Assembly: GCA_965222005.1 (NCBI GenBank)
Contig: OZ244935.1
Location: 1,550,001-1,614,000 of the forward strand
Reading direction: 5' to 3'
Length of the DNA stretch: 64,000 bases
Origin: CBDCTM01 sp965222005
GTDB lineage: Bacteria; Bacteroidota; Bacteroidia; Chitinophagales; Saprospiraceae
The notes beneath the pieces were generated by a model. It did not search any database. It was not told the origin of the DNA and saw only the letters and a list, made by a program, of their open reading frames with translations. Positions within the stretch are counted from its first letter, which is position 1. Every line of letters starts with the position of its first letter. A program made the translations under genes and the position numbers. This document shows positions 46,552 to 54,794 of the stretch, piece after piece.

Positions 46552-46754
46552 TTAAGGACAAGCAGTGCCCCGTACGCCAAGTTGTGGAACAGATTAATTA
46601 CTACCATTACCCTGTGATTACGCTTGGAATACTGTTCAAACCATTCGCACTAGCCGCACTAGTGGCTTACCGCATTGTGCGGTTGCAGCAGATCGTAACA
46701 ACATTTTATCAACTATACCGCGGACATGGTACAATGGTAAGAAAAGATGCTTAA
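46548..46754 (+). CDS. Possible small membrane protein at the end of the glycan operon
   Basis: A 68-codon frame that would start at TTG 46548, overlapping the glycosyltransferase stop in a TTGA arrangement, and ends TAA at 46752-46754. The product has one hydrophobic stretch (YYHYPVITLGILFKPFALAA, LVAYRIVRL) and a basic tail. The sequence looks more protein-like than random, and the overlap hints at coupling, but it needs a rare start codon and has no recognised family. It may instead be chance open frame. Confidence 0.3.
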   Translation: MIKDKQCPVRQVVEQINYYHYPVITLGILFKPFALAALVAYRIVRLQQIVTTFYQLYRGHGTMVRKDA

Positions 46755-47271
46755 AGCATGCGATTTTGTGACAGGACCCCCCCGCTTACATTAATCCAGT
46801 ATTGACAACATTCATGGCTCAAAAAATGTGACCAAAGAAAAGCCGGTAATTCGTTATTTGTCTTTGCAAAATACTTGTTTTGTCCCGATTTTTGGCATAC
46901 ATTGCAGTAATTATAAATGTGAAAGGCTATGAATTAAACTAAACAAGTTCGACCTGCACCCTTTCATATTTACTCGTACCAAACTGCCCGATAAGCCTGG
47001 CCAGGCTTCGACTATCGTTACCTGACTGCTTCCCCTGGGAAGCGACCCATGAACGGACAACACTACTGGAAAATGATGTGTGCGATACCCAGCCATCGCT
47101 GAGCGATTGGATGGTAGCAAAAAAAACAGGCGCTGGTAGCAGCAACTACCCCGCCTGCCTGCTCCGGCTTGGCCGGAGCCTGACACCCGTATGCCATGCT
47201 GTGAAACACAGGGCGGATGCCGAAAAGCCCACTTAATAGAGTAGGCGTTTCATCTTTCAAACCTTAAAATT
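46755..47271. other. Long intergenic region with hairpin, likely junction of accessory DNA
   Basis: These 517 nt carry no convincing gene; minus-strand frames of 65-91 codons are present but low in quality. Near the right end lies a perfect hairpin, GCTCCGGC (47161-47168) and GCCGGAGC (47172-47179) with a 3-nt loop. The last 350 nt are clearly richer in G and C than the AT-rich peptidase gene that follows. It probably marks the junction between the glycan locus and inserted DNA. Confidence 0.45.
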
Positions 47272-49503
47272 ATGAAAAATTCATTGAAAACTTGGCCTTT
47301 AAAAAGAAAGATTTTTAAGTTAGCTACATTACTTTTAGTTGCCTCTTTTGCCGCCTTAAATGGGCAGGAAGGAGGAACATATCAAAGCTATGAATGTGAT
47401 AATCAAAACCTTACTTTAAAACAAATGGGTGAAGAAAACCCTTTATTCACTTTTCTTATTGATGAAGACAGAATCGGAATTTTAGAAGTTCATCCCTTTC
47501 ATCCAAATGAAATTGGTGGGTGGGATGTGTTTGCTAATTCTCTAACCACAGATACGGATTTCACATACAAATATGTCGGAATGACAGAAAGTAGGTTGTT
47601 TGGTGGATACTTTTACCGCTATCAGCAGTACTACAAAGATGTACCTATTGAAAATGGTGGATTTACCATACTTATAGAGCCTGATGACCCTCAAGCTATA
47701 ATAGGACCTCCTTGTCCAGGATGTCCACCTGTTGAGCCTTGTGGGTTGATAAGTATGCTATCTCCCCATATCTACGAAGGCATTGATATGGAAGATCCTT
47801 CCAATCCTGGTATATCAGAATCGTCCATAATCAACTATTTGCCTGGAGATATAGCTACTGTAGATTCAAATATCCTGAAAATAGTAAATAATATTCAAAG
47901 GAATTGTGATTACAAACTTGTTTGGCAATCTTACTATACTGATGCTAGTGAAGCAGCTTTAATCGCATGGATAGATGCTCAGACAGGAGAATTGATATAC
48001 ACAACATCACAACATAACAATAAAAATGCTCCAACAGCAGATTGGGGTACTCAGAAGATGAATGATCAAATAGACGGTAGCAATACTGTATTGAAAAATG
48101 ATAGACTAACGGCTCATGACATGAGTAATAGTACGACACTTAATTTCAGCAATAACCAAATACCTACATCACCTATTACAAGAAACTGGAATACTACAGA
48201 TGCATCAACCCAACTCTTTTAGCTTTTCTGGATGACGGATCAAGTTATTGACTTATACGAATCTGAGTTAGGGATCGAATTTACGGATGCTCATGTGGGA
48301 TGGCAACCACTATTTAATAATGCTCGGAGTAATAGCCCAGGTATTCCTAGTACAAGGTCCGAACATTTATTTGGCATTATAGGTGGGGCCTCAACTGTTG
48401 AATATGATGTGATTGCACATGAATTAGGACATACGATATTACGAGAGTTTATTTCAAGTGCTCAAATTCAAGGGGGATCTTTGCATGAGGCTATTTCTGA
48501 TATGTTTGGTACCTATATAGAATCCAAGCTAACCGGCCTTGATTGGGTAATGGGAGATGATATGCCATTGGTTATCCGGGATTTGGAAAATACATCACTA
48601 AATTGTTTTACGAATATTTCAGGATTAACTTCAGTACATAGTAGAGGAGAGGCTTTAGGGCATTGGTTTTTCTTGTGCGTTAATGGTGACGCCAATACCA
48701 ATATACCTCCAATGGATATTGACGAAGTGATGGCATTAGTAGTAGAAGCATTACCGAACCTGGGTAATAATCCTGATTATCCCGATTTGATGGAGGTAAT
48801 TATGGATTTGGCGGAAAGCTTATATGGCACATGCTCCGGCCAATTTGTCACTATCCTGAGAGCCTGGGAACAAATTTGTGTGCCGACAAATCATCGAATG
48901 GCAGACCCAAACGAACCATGCATTGTACTAACTGGGAGTTATTCAGTTTGTGAAGAGTACAACTACCTCAATGTATGTATCTCATCCAATTTCGGGATAA
49001 GTACTGCTGCCGGAAGATGGACTATCATAGGCAAAAATTCTGTGTATTTCAAGTCGGTGCATGGGATGCAGGGGAACAGCCAGCAAGGAGGTTCATGTAT
49101 TCAAATTTACGAAATACCAGATATGCCCTATTACCCTCAAACGATCACCATACAGTATTACAATAGTGATATTGGTGAAACTATAACAAGGCGAGTTATC
49201 ATCATGGACTGTGATGGAGATGACCCAACATGTGAGGAATACTATGGAATACAAGGTAGGGTATTAAATGATGGCTTGGTCAATAATTTTATACAAGATC
49301 GGGTTGCTGAATCATTACCCGAAAAGTTGGCTGATAATAATCAACCACTTAAGATAATAGTATTCGATTTAATGGGCAATCGATTAAATATATCAAAAGA
49401 ACAATTGCGAATCCCCCAAGGTTATCGGCCAAGAATCGTGTTATTGACATATTGGGATATCAATGGAGTATTGATAAAATCGGAGAAAATGTTGATCCAC
49501 TAA
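47272..49503 (+). pseudogene. M4-type (thermolysin-like) metallopeptidase interrupted by an in-frame TAG
   Basis: One reading frame encodes a whole secreted peptidase except for a single TAG at 48220-48222. Upstream (316 codons): signal peptide (IFKLATLLLVASFAALNG) and a propeptide ending in WIDAQTGELIY. After the stop, the same frame continues LFWMTDQVIDLYESELGIE, the start of the catalytic domain. It has the zinc motif IAHELGHTI, the third ligand in GGSLHEAISDMFG and the late His in SVHSRGEALGHWFF, followed by a beta-rich tail and a weak T9SS-like C-terminus (IIVFDLMGNRL). CAG to TAG (Gln to stop) would explain it. A separate product from the ATG at 48232 would lack signal and propeptide. 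The codons are strikingly AT-rich compared with neighbours, suggesting transfer. It may be a fresh pseudogene, a recoded stop or a sequencing error. Confidence 0.8.
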
Positions 49504-49554
49504 TTTTAATCAGGCAGAAGTTGTGTTTACGGCTTCTGCCAAAACTTCCGAATC

Positions 49555-50175
49555 ATGAAAACAGATATAGCAGCAACGGTGATTTTAATTGGTTTAATAA
49601 TCCAAGCAGGATTTAGTCAGGTTACAATTAGCCCTGAACTTGGAATAAGCTACTTGCCGTTTACACTTCGGGGAGGAAATTCTCAACAAAAATCAAATAG
49701 AATTGATTTTTTAATTGGCGTTTCAGGCCAATTGCCAATTCAGGAGAAATGGTATATTAATACAAGATTATCATATGTAAACAGGGAAGATATAAAATTG
49801 TTTGATTTAACTTTAAATCCTGATTATTTAGGGCATATATATAAGCATAATGATTTAAATTTTGACATAAACAATAACTATAAATTTTTTGAAAATCTTC
49901 ACCTGGGGCTTGGATTATCAATAATTAGAAAAATTAATTCTTCCATAGAGGTTAAATATGAAACTATGGATGATATGGTCTTTAATGAGGATCAATTTTT
50001 ATATGGAACAAATATAAATGCTATTTTCAACACTAATTATATTAGTATTATTTTTTCTTACACTTACCTGATACAGGAGGAGAAATCTCTGTATTCAGCA
50101 ACTAAAATAGGAAAAAGCAGGTATGATTTAATTTTGTCCGTACCTGTTTTTGAGTGGGGTAGTAGGAAAAAATGA
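49555..50175 (+). CDS. AT-rich exported beta-barrel-like protein
   Basis: A 206-residue protein with a signal peptide (IAATVILIGLIIQAGFSQ) and alternating strands (VTISPELGISYLPFTLRGG, KWYINTRLSYVNRED, LHLGLGLSIIRKI, YISIIFSYTYLIQ) like a small outer-membrane barrel. It lies 51 nt behind the peptidase and shares its very AT-rich composition, so the two probably arrived together. No family is recognised. A role beside the peptidase, for instance in its export or attachment, is only a guess. Confidence 0.6.
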   Translation: MKTDIAATVILIGLIIQAGFSQVTISPELGISYLPFTLRGGNSQQKSNRIDFLIGVSGQLPIQEKWYINTRLSYVNREDIKLFDLTLNPDYLGHIYKHNDLNFDINNNYKFFENLHLGLGLSIIRKINSSIEVKYETMDDMVFNEDQFLYGTNINAIFNTNYISIIFSYTYLIQEEKSLYSATKIGKSRYDLILSVPVFEWGSRKK

Positions 50176-50245
50176 TGTGTTAAAAATGATGCTTAAAGAA
50201 CTTGTAGGTTGAGTACCGTACAGCGCCATTGACAGTATAGCTGCC

Positions 50246-50638
50246 ATGAGCCCCGGCTCAGTCGGCCCGGCGGTAAGCCTGGCGCAGGGCCTGCTACCCT
50301 TGCGCGACCGCTTTCAGTACCTGAGCGACAGTACAGGAGCCGCGCCGAGGCACATGCTGCCAAAGGCTGTAACATACCGTGACATGCCCGATAAGATCGG
50401 TTTTGAACTGGCACCCAATCCGGCTACAACGCATGTATGGGTAAAGCTTCACCAAGCTGCTTCCGGTAGGATAAGGATATTGGATGTGAGCGGTAAAGTG
50501 GTACGCTCCAAGCAGCTCGAAAAGGATAGGCAGTATGTATGGCTACCCATAGCAGACCTGGCTGCGGGCATATACCTGGTAAGCCTCCATAAAGAGGACG
50601 GTACGGGCAGTACCAAAAAATTAGTAATCAGCAAATGA
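50246..50638 (+). pseudogene. Decayed T9SS cargo: isolated C-terminal sorting domain
   Basis: This 130-codon frame encodes little besides a type A T9SS sorting domain: FELAPNPATTHVWVKLHQAA, then IRILDVSGKVVRSKQLEKD, LAAGIYLVSLHKE and KKLVISK at the stop. A T9SS domain only works at the end of a secreted protein, and there is no signal peptide here. The frame is open a little further back (to a TGA just before 50214) and looks like coding sequence, so the 5' part of the cargo gene has been lost. It is GC-rich, unlike the AT-rich pair before it, so the break probably lies where that pair was inserted. It ends 48 nt before another T9SS cargo gene with the same KKLVIS ending. Confidence 0.75.
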
Positions 50639-50686
50639 TGTATAAACAGAGAATGGTTTGCCTTATCGGCAAACCATTCTCCTTAA

Positions 50687-52186
50687 ATGAAAAAAGCCAT
50701 GACAAAACGTCTCTTAAGCATCTGCCTATTGTTCACTCTTGCCTGGCAAGTTATTGGCCAGCCCAAACATGACTATAACTGGCTATTGGGCTACGGCCCT
50801 GCTCCGGATCCTATTATTGGTGGATCATGGTTGAATTTTCATCAAAATCCAGTCGAAGTTTCCTTCTTTGATATTCAAATATTATATACGGCTATCTCCA
50901 TGATCAGCGATAGCAGCGGCAGCTTGCAGTTTTACACCAACGGCTGTGAGGTGATCAATGCCGAACACGAATTGATGGCCAATGGGGATAGTATCAATGC
51001 CGGGGATATTCACGACTGGTATTGCGAAGGGGGTTACCCGGGCGCCGAAAGTGTAATGACCTTACCCCAGCCCAGCACAAATGGCATCTACTATATATTT
51101 CATCAATGGGCTAATGACTCATTATTTCATGCCAAACTGAAGTATTCCGTAGTCGATATGAGCAGGCAAAACGGACAGGGCGAAGTAGTAGAAAAGAATA
51201 CCACTTTACTCACCGACAAATTTACGGCACAAGTTTCTGCCGTCCGCCACGGCAACGGGCGCGACTGGTGGATCATTGTGCCTAAATTACAGTCGAATGC
51301 ATACTATAGGTATTTGCTTAGCCCTTCCGGCATACATAGCTTTCCGTCACAAGCGGTAGGAACAGCCTGGTCTCACCGCTACTGGAGTGGACAGGCCGGT
51401 TTTTCACCCGATGGCAGCAAATACGTCCGGATGAATCCCTGGAACGGCCTGCACATCTATGATTTCGACCGTTGTGGGGGTTGGCTGTCCAATCCGCTGA
51501 AGATCGATTTTCCCAATGATACCATCTCATCGGGTGGCGTATCTGTCTCGCCCAACAATCGTTTTTTGTACGTATCGGCTTCCCGAAAAGTGTATCAGTT
51601 TGATCTCCGGGCCAATGATATAGAAAGCAGCCGGGTACTGGTGGCAGAGTATGATGGTTTTCAATCGCCCTTTTCTACCAGGTTTTACCAACACATGCTG
51701 GCTCCCGATGGCAAGATATACCTCACAGCCCCTAGCAGTGTCAATATTCTCCATATCATCCACCATCCCAACCGCAAGGGCCTGGCCTGTGAGCTGGAAC
51801 AACACGGCCTCATACTGCCCACGCTGCACGCCTTTGCGGTGCCTAATTTTCCCTACTTCCGCCTTTCGGCATTGGATGGGAGTCCCTGTGATACGCTGGG
51901 CATTGATATGCCTGTGGGTGTGGAGGAGCAGGCTGAGACGAATGTAGCTATGGCTATCTTCCCCAACCCGGCAGCGGAGCGGGTGCGGGTGGTGTGGTAT
52001 GAGCCATTGGAGGGCCGGTTGGTGTTAGCAGATTTGCATGGGCGGGAGCTGCTGGAGCGGCCAATCGGAGTGGGGCAGCGGGAGATGGAGCTGTCGGTGG
52101 CGGGCTTGCCAGAGGCCGTATATCTACTCCGCATACGTACAAAAGAAGGTGATACGGTAACTAAAAAGCTGGTGATCAGCAGATGA
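50687..52186 (+). CDS. Secreted propeller-like protein with type A T9SS sorting domain
   Basis: A 499-residue exported protein. Signal peptide: KRLLSICLLFTLAWQVIGQ. The main part (about 25-400) has repeated beta-propeller-like phrases (AGFSPDGSKYVRMNPWNGLH, GGVSVSPNNRFLYVSASRKV, HMLAPDGKIYLTAPSS) and the opening HDYNWLLGYGPA, common among Bacteroidota surface proteins. The C-terminal ~75 residues are a T9SS sorting domain (VAMAIFPNPAAERVRVVWYE ... VYLLRIRTKEGDTVTKKLVI). No catalytic site is evident. It should be displayed on or shed from the cell surface. Confidence 0.85.
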   Translation: MKKAMTKRLLSICLLFTLAWQVIGQPKHDYNWLLGYGPAPDPIIGGSWLNFHQNPVEVSFFDIQILYTAISMISDSSGSLQFYTNGCEVINAEHELMANGDSINAGDIHDWYCEGGYPGAESVMTLPQPSTNGIYYIFHQWANDSLFHAKLKYSVVDMSRQNGQGEVVEKNTTLLTDKFTAQVSAVRHGNGRDWWIIVPKLQSNAYYRYLLSPSGIHSFPSQAVGTAWSHRYWSGQAGFSPDGSKYVRMNPWNGLHIYDFDRCGGWLSNPLKIDFPNDTISSGGVSVSPNNRFLYVSASRKVYQFDLRANDIESSRVLVAEYDGFQSPFSTRFYQHMLAPDGKIYLTAPSSVNILHIIHHPNRKGLACELEQHGLILPTLHAFAVPNFPYFRLSALDGSPCDTLGIDMPVGVEEQAETNVAMAIFPNPAAERVRVVWYEPLEGRLVLADLHGRELLERPIGVGQREMELSVAGLPEAVYLLRIRTKEGDTVTKKLVISR

Positions 52187-52359
52187 TGAATTATCTTCAG
52201 CAGATCGGCTATGCGGCAGCAGGCGGACACAAAGACAAAATCTGCGTGTTGCCTCTGTGCCACCCTGACTTTGTGTTTGAAATAAAAGGCAAGGCAAGTT
52301 GTGGACCCGGAAACGGATAGCCATACCCTTCGCACCGCCTGATTTTCACAATAATTTGC

Positions 52360-52367
52360 TATTTTTG
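52360..52367 (+). promoter_or_regulatory. Probable -7 box of the LEA-like gene
   Basis: TATTTTTG fits TAnnTTTG and lies 84 nt before the ATG at 52452. Upstream in the same spacer is an 8-bp inverted repeat (ACACAAAG at 52227-52234, CTTTGTGT at 52269-52276) that may end the preceding transcript. Confidence 0.45.
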
Positions 52368-52451
52368 AGGCAGCCATGTACAATTATGTGAGTTGTATAG
52401 GCAGATTTGTTTACGTAATGAGTTTTTATTTAAACAATAAACAAGATACCA

Positions 52452-53300
52452 ATGGGACTAATAAACTTAATCAAAGGAATTTTTGGCTCTGCTAAGGATG
52501 TAGCTGAAGACGTAGCCGATAAAACAGTTGATGTAGTTGACAAAGCGGGTGATGTAGTCGAAGATGCGGTGGATGTAGCCAAAGACGTGGGCGGCAAGGT
52601 GGTTGACAAAGCGGGCGATGCATACGAAGGCGCCAAAAAAGTAGCTTCCAACGTTGCCGACAAAGCGGGTGATGTAGTTGAGGATGCGGTGGACGTAGCC
52701 AAAGACGTGGGCGGCAAGGTGGTTGACAAAGCGGGCGATGCATACGAAGGCGCCAAAAAGGTAGCTTCCAACGTTGCCGACAAAGCGGGTGATGTAGTCG
52801 AGGATGCGGTGGACGTAGCCAAAGACGTGGGCGGCAAGGTGGTTGACAAAGCGGGCGATGCATACGAAGGCGCCAAAAAGGTAGCTTCCAACGTTGCCGA
52901 CAAAGCGGGTGATGTAGTTGAGGATGCGGTGGACGTAGCCAAAGACGTGGGCGGCAAGGTGGTTGACAAAGCGGGCGATGCATACGAAGGCGCCAAAAAG
53001 GTAGCTTCCAACGTTGCCGACAAAGCGGGTGATGTAGTCGAGGATGCGGTGGATGTAGCCAAAGACGTGGGCGGCAAGGTGGTTGACAAAGCGGGCGATG
53101 CATACGAAGGCGCCAAAAAAGTAGCTTCCAACGTTGCCGACAAAGCGGGTGATGTGCTTGAAGATACAGTGGATTCAGCTAAATCGGCTGTTCAGGCTAC
53201 CGTAAATACAGCCAAAAATATCGGAGAAGATGTGGCAGATACGGCTGATGATGCTGCAGACGCAGTGGATGATGCCATTGATGATGTAAGAGATGCTTAA
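52452..53300 (+). CDS. LEA-like repeat protein of amphipathic helices
   Basis: A 282-residue protein made mostly of five 40-residue repeats, each containing VEDAVDVAKDVGGKVVDKAG and DAYEGAKKVASNVADKAGDV. The composition (Ala, Asp, Val, Lys; no Cys or Trp) and repeating pattern resemble group 3 LEA and apolipoprotein-like proteins, which are unfolded in water and form helices on drying or at membranes. There is no classical signal peptide; the N-terminus (MGLINLIKGIFGSAKDV) is itself an amphipathic helix. A stress-protective or membrane-binding role is likely but inferred. The DNA repeats are almost identical, so copy number may vary between strains. An insertion sequence lies 53 nt downstream of its stop. 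Confidence 0.75.
   Translation: MGLINLIKGIFGSAKDVAEDVADKTVDVVDKAGDVVEDAVDVAKDVGGKVVDKAGDAYEGAKKVASNVADKAGDVVEDAVDVAKDVGGKVVDKAGDAYEGAKKVASNVADKAGDVVEDAVDVAKDVGGKVVDKAGDAYEGAKKVASNVADKAGDVVEDAVDVAKDVGGKVVDKAGDAYEGAKKVASNVADKAGDVVEDAVDVAKDVGGKVVDKAGDAYEGAKKVASNVADKAGDVLEDTVDSAKSAVQATVNTAKNIGEDVADTADDAADAVDDAIDDVRDA
52561..53160 (+). repeat. Five 120-bp tandem repeats within the LEA-like gene
   Basis: Five in-register 120-bp units start at 52561, 52681, 52801, 52921 and 53041, with partial units on both sides. Units 2 and 4 are identical by eye, and the unit-end codon alternates GTTG/GTCG, which points to a 240-bp duplication on top of the 120-bp one. The unit length is a multiple of three and keeps the frame. 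Confidence 0.95.
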
Positions 53301-53432
53301 AGCAAAGCACTGCTAAAAAAATCCGAACACACTTAAAAGGGTAAGAGTAACTTGGGCGCAGCCCAAAATGTCGTTTTTTGTAAATTAGCGTATTGTACAC
53401 ACTACGTATTGTACACACTAAAAATACGAAAA

Positions 53433-53618
53433 ATGACAGAAGAAGACTTTATGTTCCTAGCGCGTAAAAACTGGGAAAGTTTGAAGAAATTGGAAGCAGA
53501 GAAGAGTTTTTATGAGTATGAGAAGCAATTTGATGAATTATGGGTGTCGTTTGGCAAGGAGACCTTAGAGAAAATGATAAGTAGCCCTGGTAATGACCGT
53601 CGCAAAAAAAAAAGTTGA
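53433..53618 (+). CDS. ISKra4-family transposase, N-terminal part (orfA)
   Basis: A 61-residue frame starting MTEEDFMFLARKNWESLKKL and ending DRRKKKS. It corresponds to the N-terminus of full-length ISKra4 transposases (LWVSFGKETLEKMISS just before a basic stretch). It runs into a stop right after a run of ten A residues (53604-53613). The rest of the enzyme is in the frame one base further on, so a fused product would need a +1 shift or slippage on the A-run. Confidence 0.7.
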   Translation: MTEEDFMFLARKNWESLKKLEAEKSFYEYEKQFDELWVSFGKETLEKMISSPGNDRRKKKS

Positions 53619-54639
53619 GACACGATATGGGAGAATAGAAGTAGAGAAGGTTCACCCTTGGAGTAATGGGGTAAATGGATTTCAAATCAGCCCCTATTAT
53701 CAAGAGTTGCAGGCTTATGCGGGTCAAGATGATAATTTTCAAGAGGCCTCACAACGTTTGGATAAATACCTTCGCATCAGTAGTAGTTCTTCACAGATAG
53801 ACCGGGTAGTAAAACAATATGGCGGTCAATTGGAACAGGAAAGTGAGACATTAGATGAAACAGCTTACCAAAGCCTGAGGACAAAAGTGTCGCAAGTTCC
53901 GGCTGATAGTGAGGTTTATGTGATGATGGATGGCTGTATGTTATTGACCAGAGAAAAGAGTGAGTGGAAAGAAATAAAATTAGGGCGTATTTTTCACTCT
54001 GCGGACCATTATGAGTTAAGCGATAAACGAAGTTGGATAAGGGATTCTGTCTATACAGCCCACTTTGGGAACCATGAAGACTTTTTAGGAAAATTAGAGC
54101 CATTAGTGGATGAATACGAAGGATTAAAGAACCGGTTAGTTTTTGTAAATGATGGAGCTAAATGGATTTGGAATTGGGTAGATGAATCTTATCCGCAGAG
54201 CACTCAAATATTAGACTTCTATCATGCAGCAGAATATCTGGGAGACTTTGCCAAGGTATTCTTTACCGACAAAGAGAAAAGGTCTGAGTGGATAAGTCAA
54301 CAAAAACTATTGCTTTTAAATGATCAGGTTGACAAAGTGATTAAAAGGGTAAAGGCCTTGGATGGTAAGACACAAACCAAAAAAGAAGCTAAAAAAAAGT
54401 TGTTGACTTACTATGAAAATAACACAAAGAGAATGAAATACAAAACCTACAAGGATCAAGGGTTGCTCATCGGTTCAGGCCCAATAGAATCTGCACACAG
54501 AACCGTTATTCAAAAACGGCTCAAACAATCGGGACAACGATGGACTATTAAAGGGGCTCAATTTGTGGCTAACCTGCGAGTAGCCAACATGAGTCAGATG
54601 TGGGAAAAAGTAATCAAGCTAATAAAAAATGCTGCCTAG
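53593..54639 (+). CDS. ISKra4-family transposase, main part (orfB)
   Basis: A 348-residue frame carrying the catalytic domain of an ISKra4 transposase: VHPWSNGVNGFQISPYYQEL, VYVMMDGCMLL (first catalytic Asp), RLVFVNDGAKWIWNW (second Asp), ILDFYHAAEYLGDFA and LIGSGPIESAHRTVIQKRLK (catalytic Glu and basic region). The ATG at 53593 lies inside orfA, before the A10 tract shared by both frames. Alone it lacks the usual N-terminal ~60 residues. It ends at the edge of the right inverted repeat. Confidence 0.88.
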   Translation: MTVAKKKVETRYGRIEVEKVHPWSNGVNGFQISPYYQELQAYAGQDDNFQEASQRLDKYLRISSSSSQIDRVVKQYGGQLEQESETLDETAYQSLRTKVSQVPADSEVYVMMDGCMLLTREKSEWKEIKLGRIFHSADHYELSDKRSWIRDSVYTAHFGNHEDFLGKLEPLVDEYEGLKNRLVFVNDGAKWIWNWVDESYPQSTQILDFYHAAEYLGDFAKVFFTDKEKRSEWISQQKLLLLNDQVDKVIKRVKALDGKTQTKKEAKKKLLTYYENNTKRMKYKTYKDQGLLIGSGPIESAHRTVIQKRLKQSGQRWTIKGAQFVANLRVANMSQMWEKVIKLIKNAA

Positions 54640-54794
54640 CGACATTTTGGGCTGCGCCCGAGTAACTTCTTTTGCCGTTTCATGTGTGTCTATTTTTATT
54701 TTAAGTTGTGATCACTTACTTGCCTGGATGCCAATTGGCAGGGAGCTTAGCAAGATTAACTAGTCTTTGCCTTGTGAGTATAAAGACTACTTAA

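Larger units (their letters stand above)
53354..54659 (+). mobile_element. ISKra4-family insertion sequence, complete
   Basis: A 1306-bp element with perfect 20-bp terminal inverted repeats (GGGCGCAGCCCAAAATGTCG at 53354-53373; its reverse complement at 54640-54659). The 9-bp flank GAGTAACTT is repeated on both sides (53345-53353 and 54660-54668), a target-site duplication showing simple transposition. Two overlapping frames inside encode an ISKra4-type transposase. It is AT-richer than the host genes. Intact ends and an exact duplication suggest a recent arrival. It sits between the LEA-like gene and the helix-hairpin-helix gene and breaks neither. Confidence 0.93.

Noticed and set aside
46911..47260. 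Minus-strand frames of 65-91 codons before the peptidase gene
   Set aside because: Low-quality sequence, no recognised motif, overlapping one another; treated as non-coding.
47272..48222. Stand-alone propeptide gene plus separate peptidase gene
   Set aside because: Both halves are in the same frame with only nine nt between the stop and the next ATG, and the second half lacks a signal peptide; one interrupted gene is simpler.
52430..53143. Long repetitive frames on the minus strand of the LEA-like repeat
   Set aside because: Tandem 120-bp units keep all frames open; the plus-strand product has sensible LEA-like composition, the minus-strand ones do not.
52561..53160. CRISPR-like array
   Set aside because: Units are contiguous 120-bp coding repeats with no unique spacers, and there are no cas genes.
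53604..53613. Standard -1 programmed frameshift in the transposase
   Set aside because: orfB is in the +1 frame relative to orfA, so a -1 slip would not join them.
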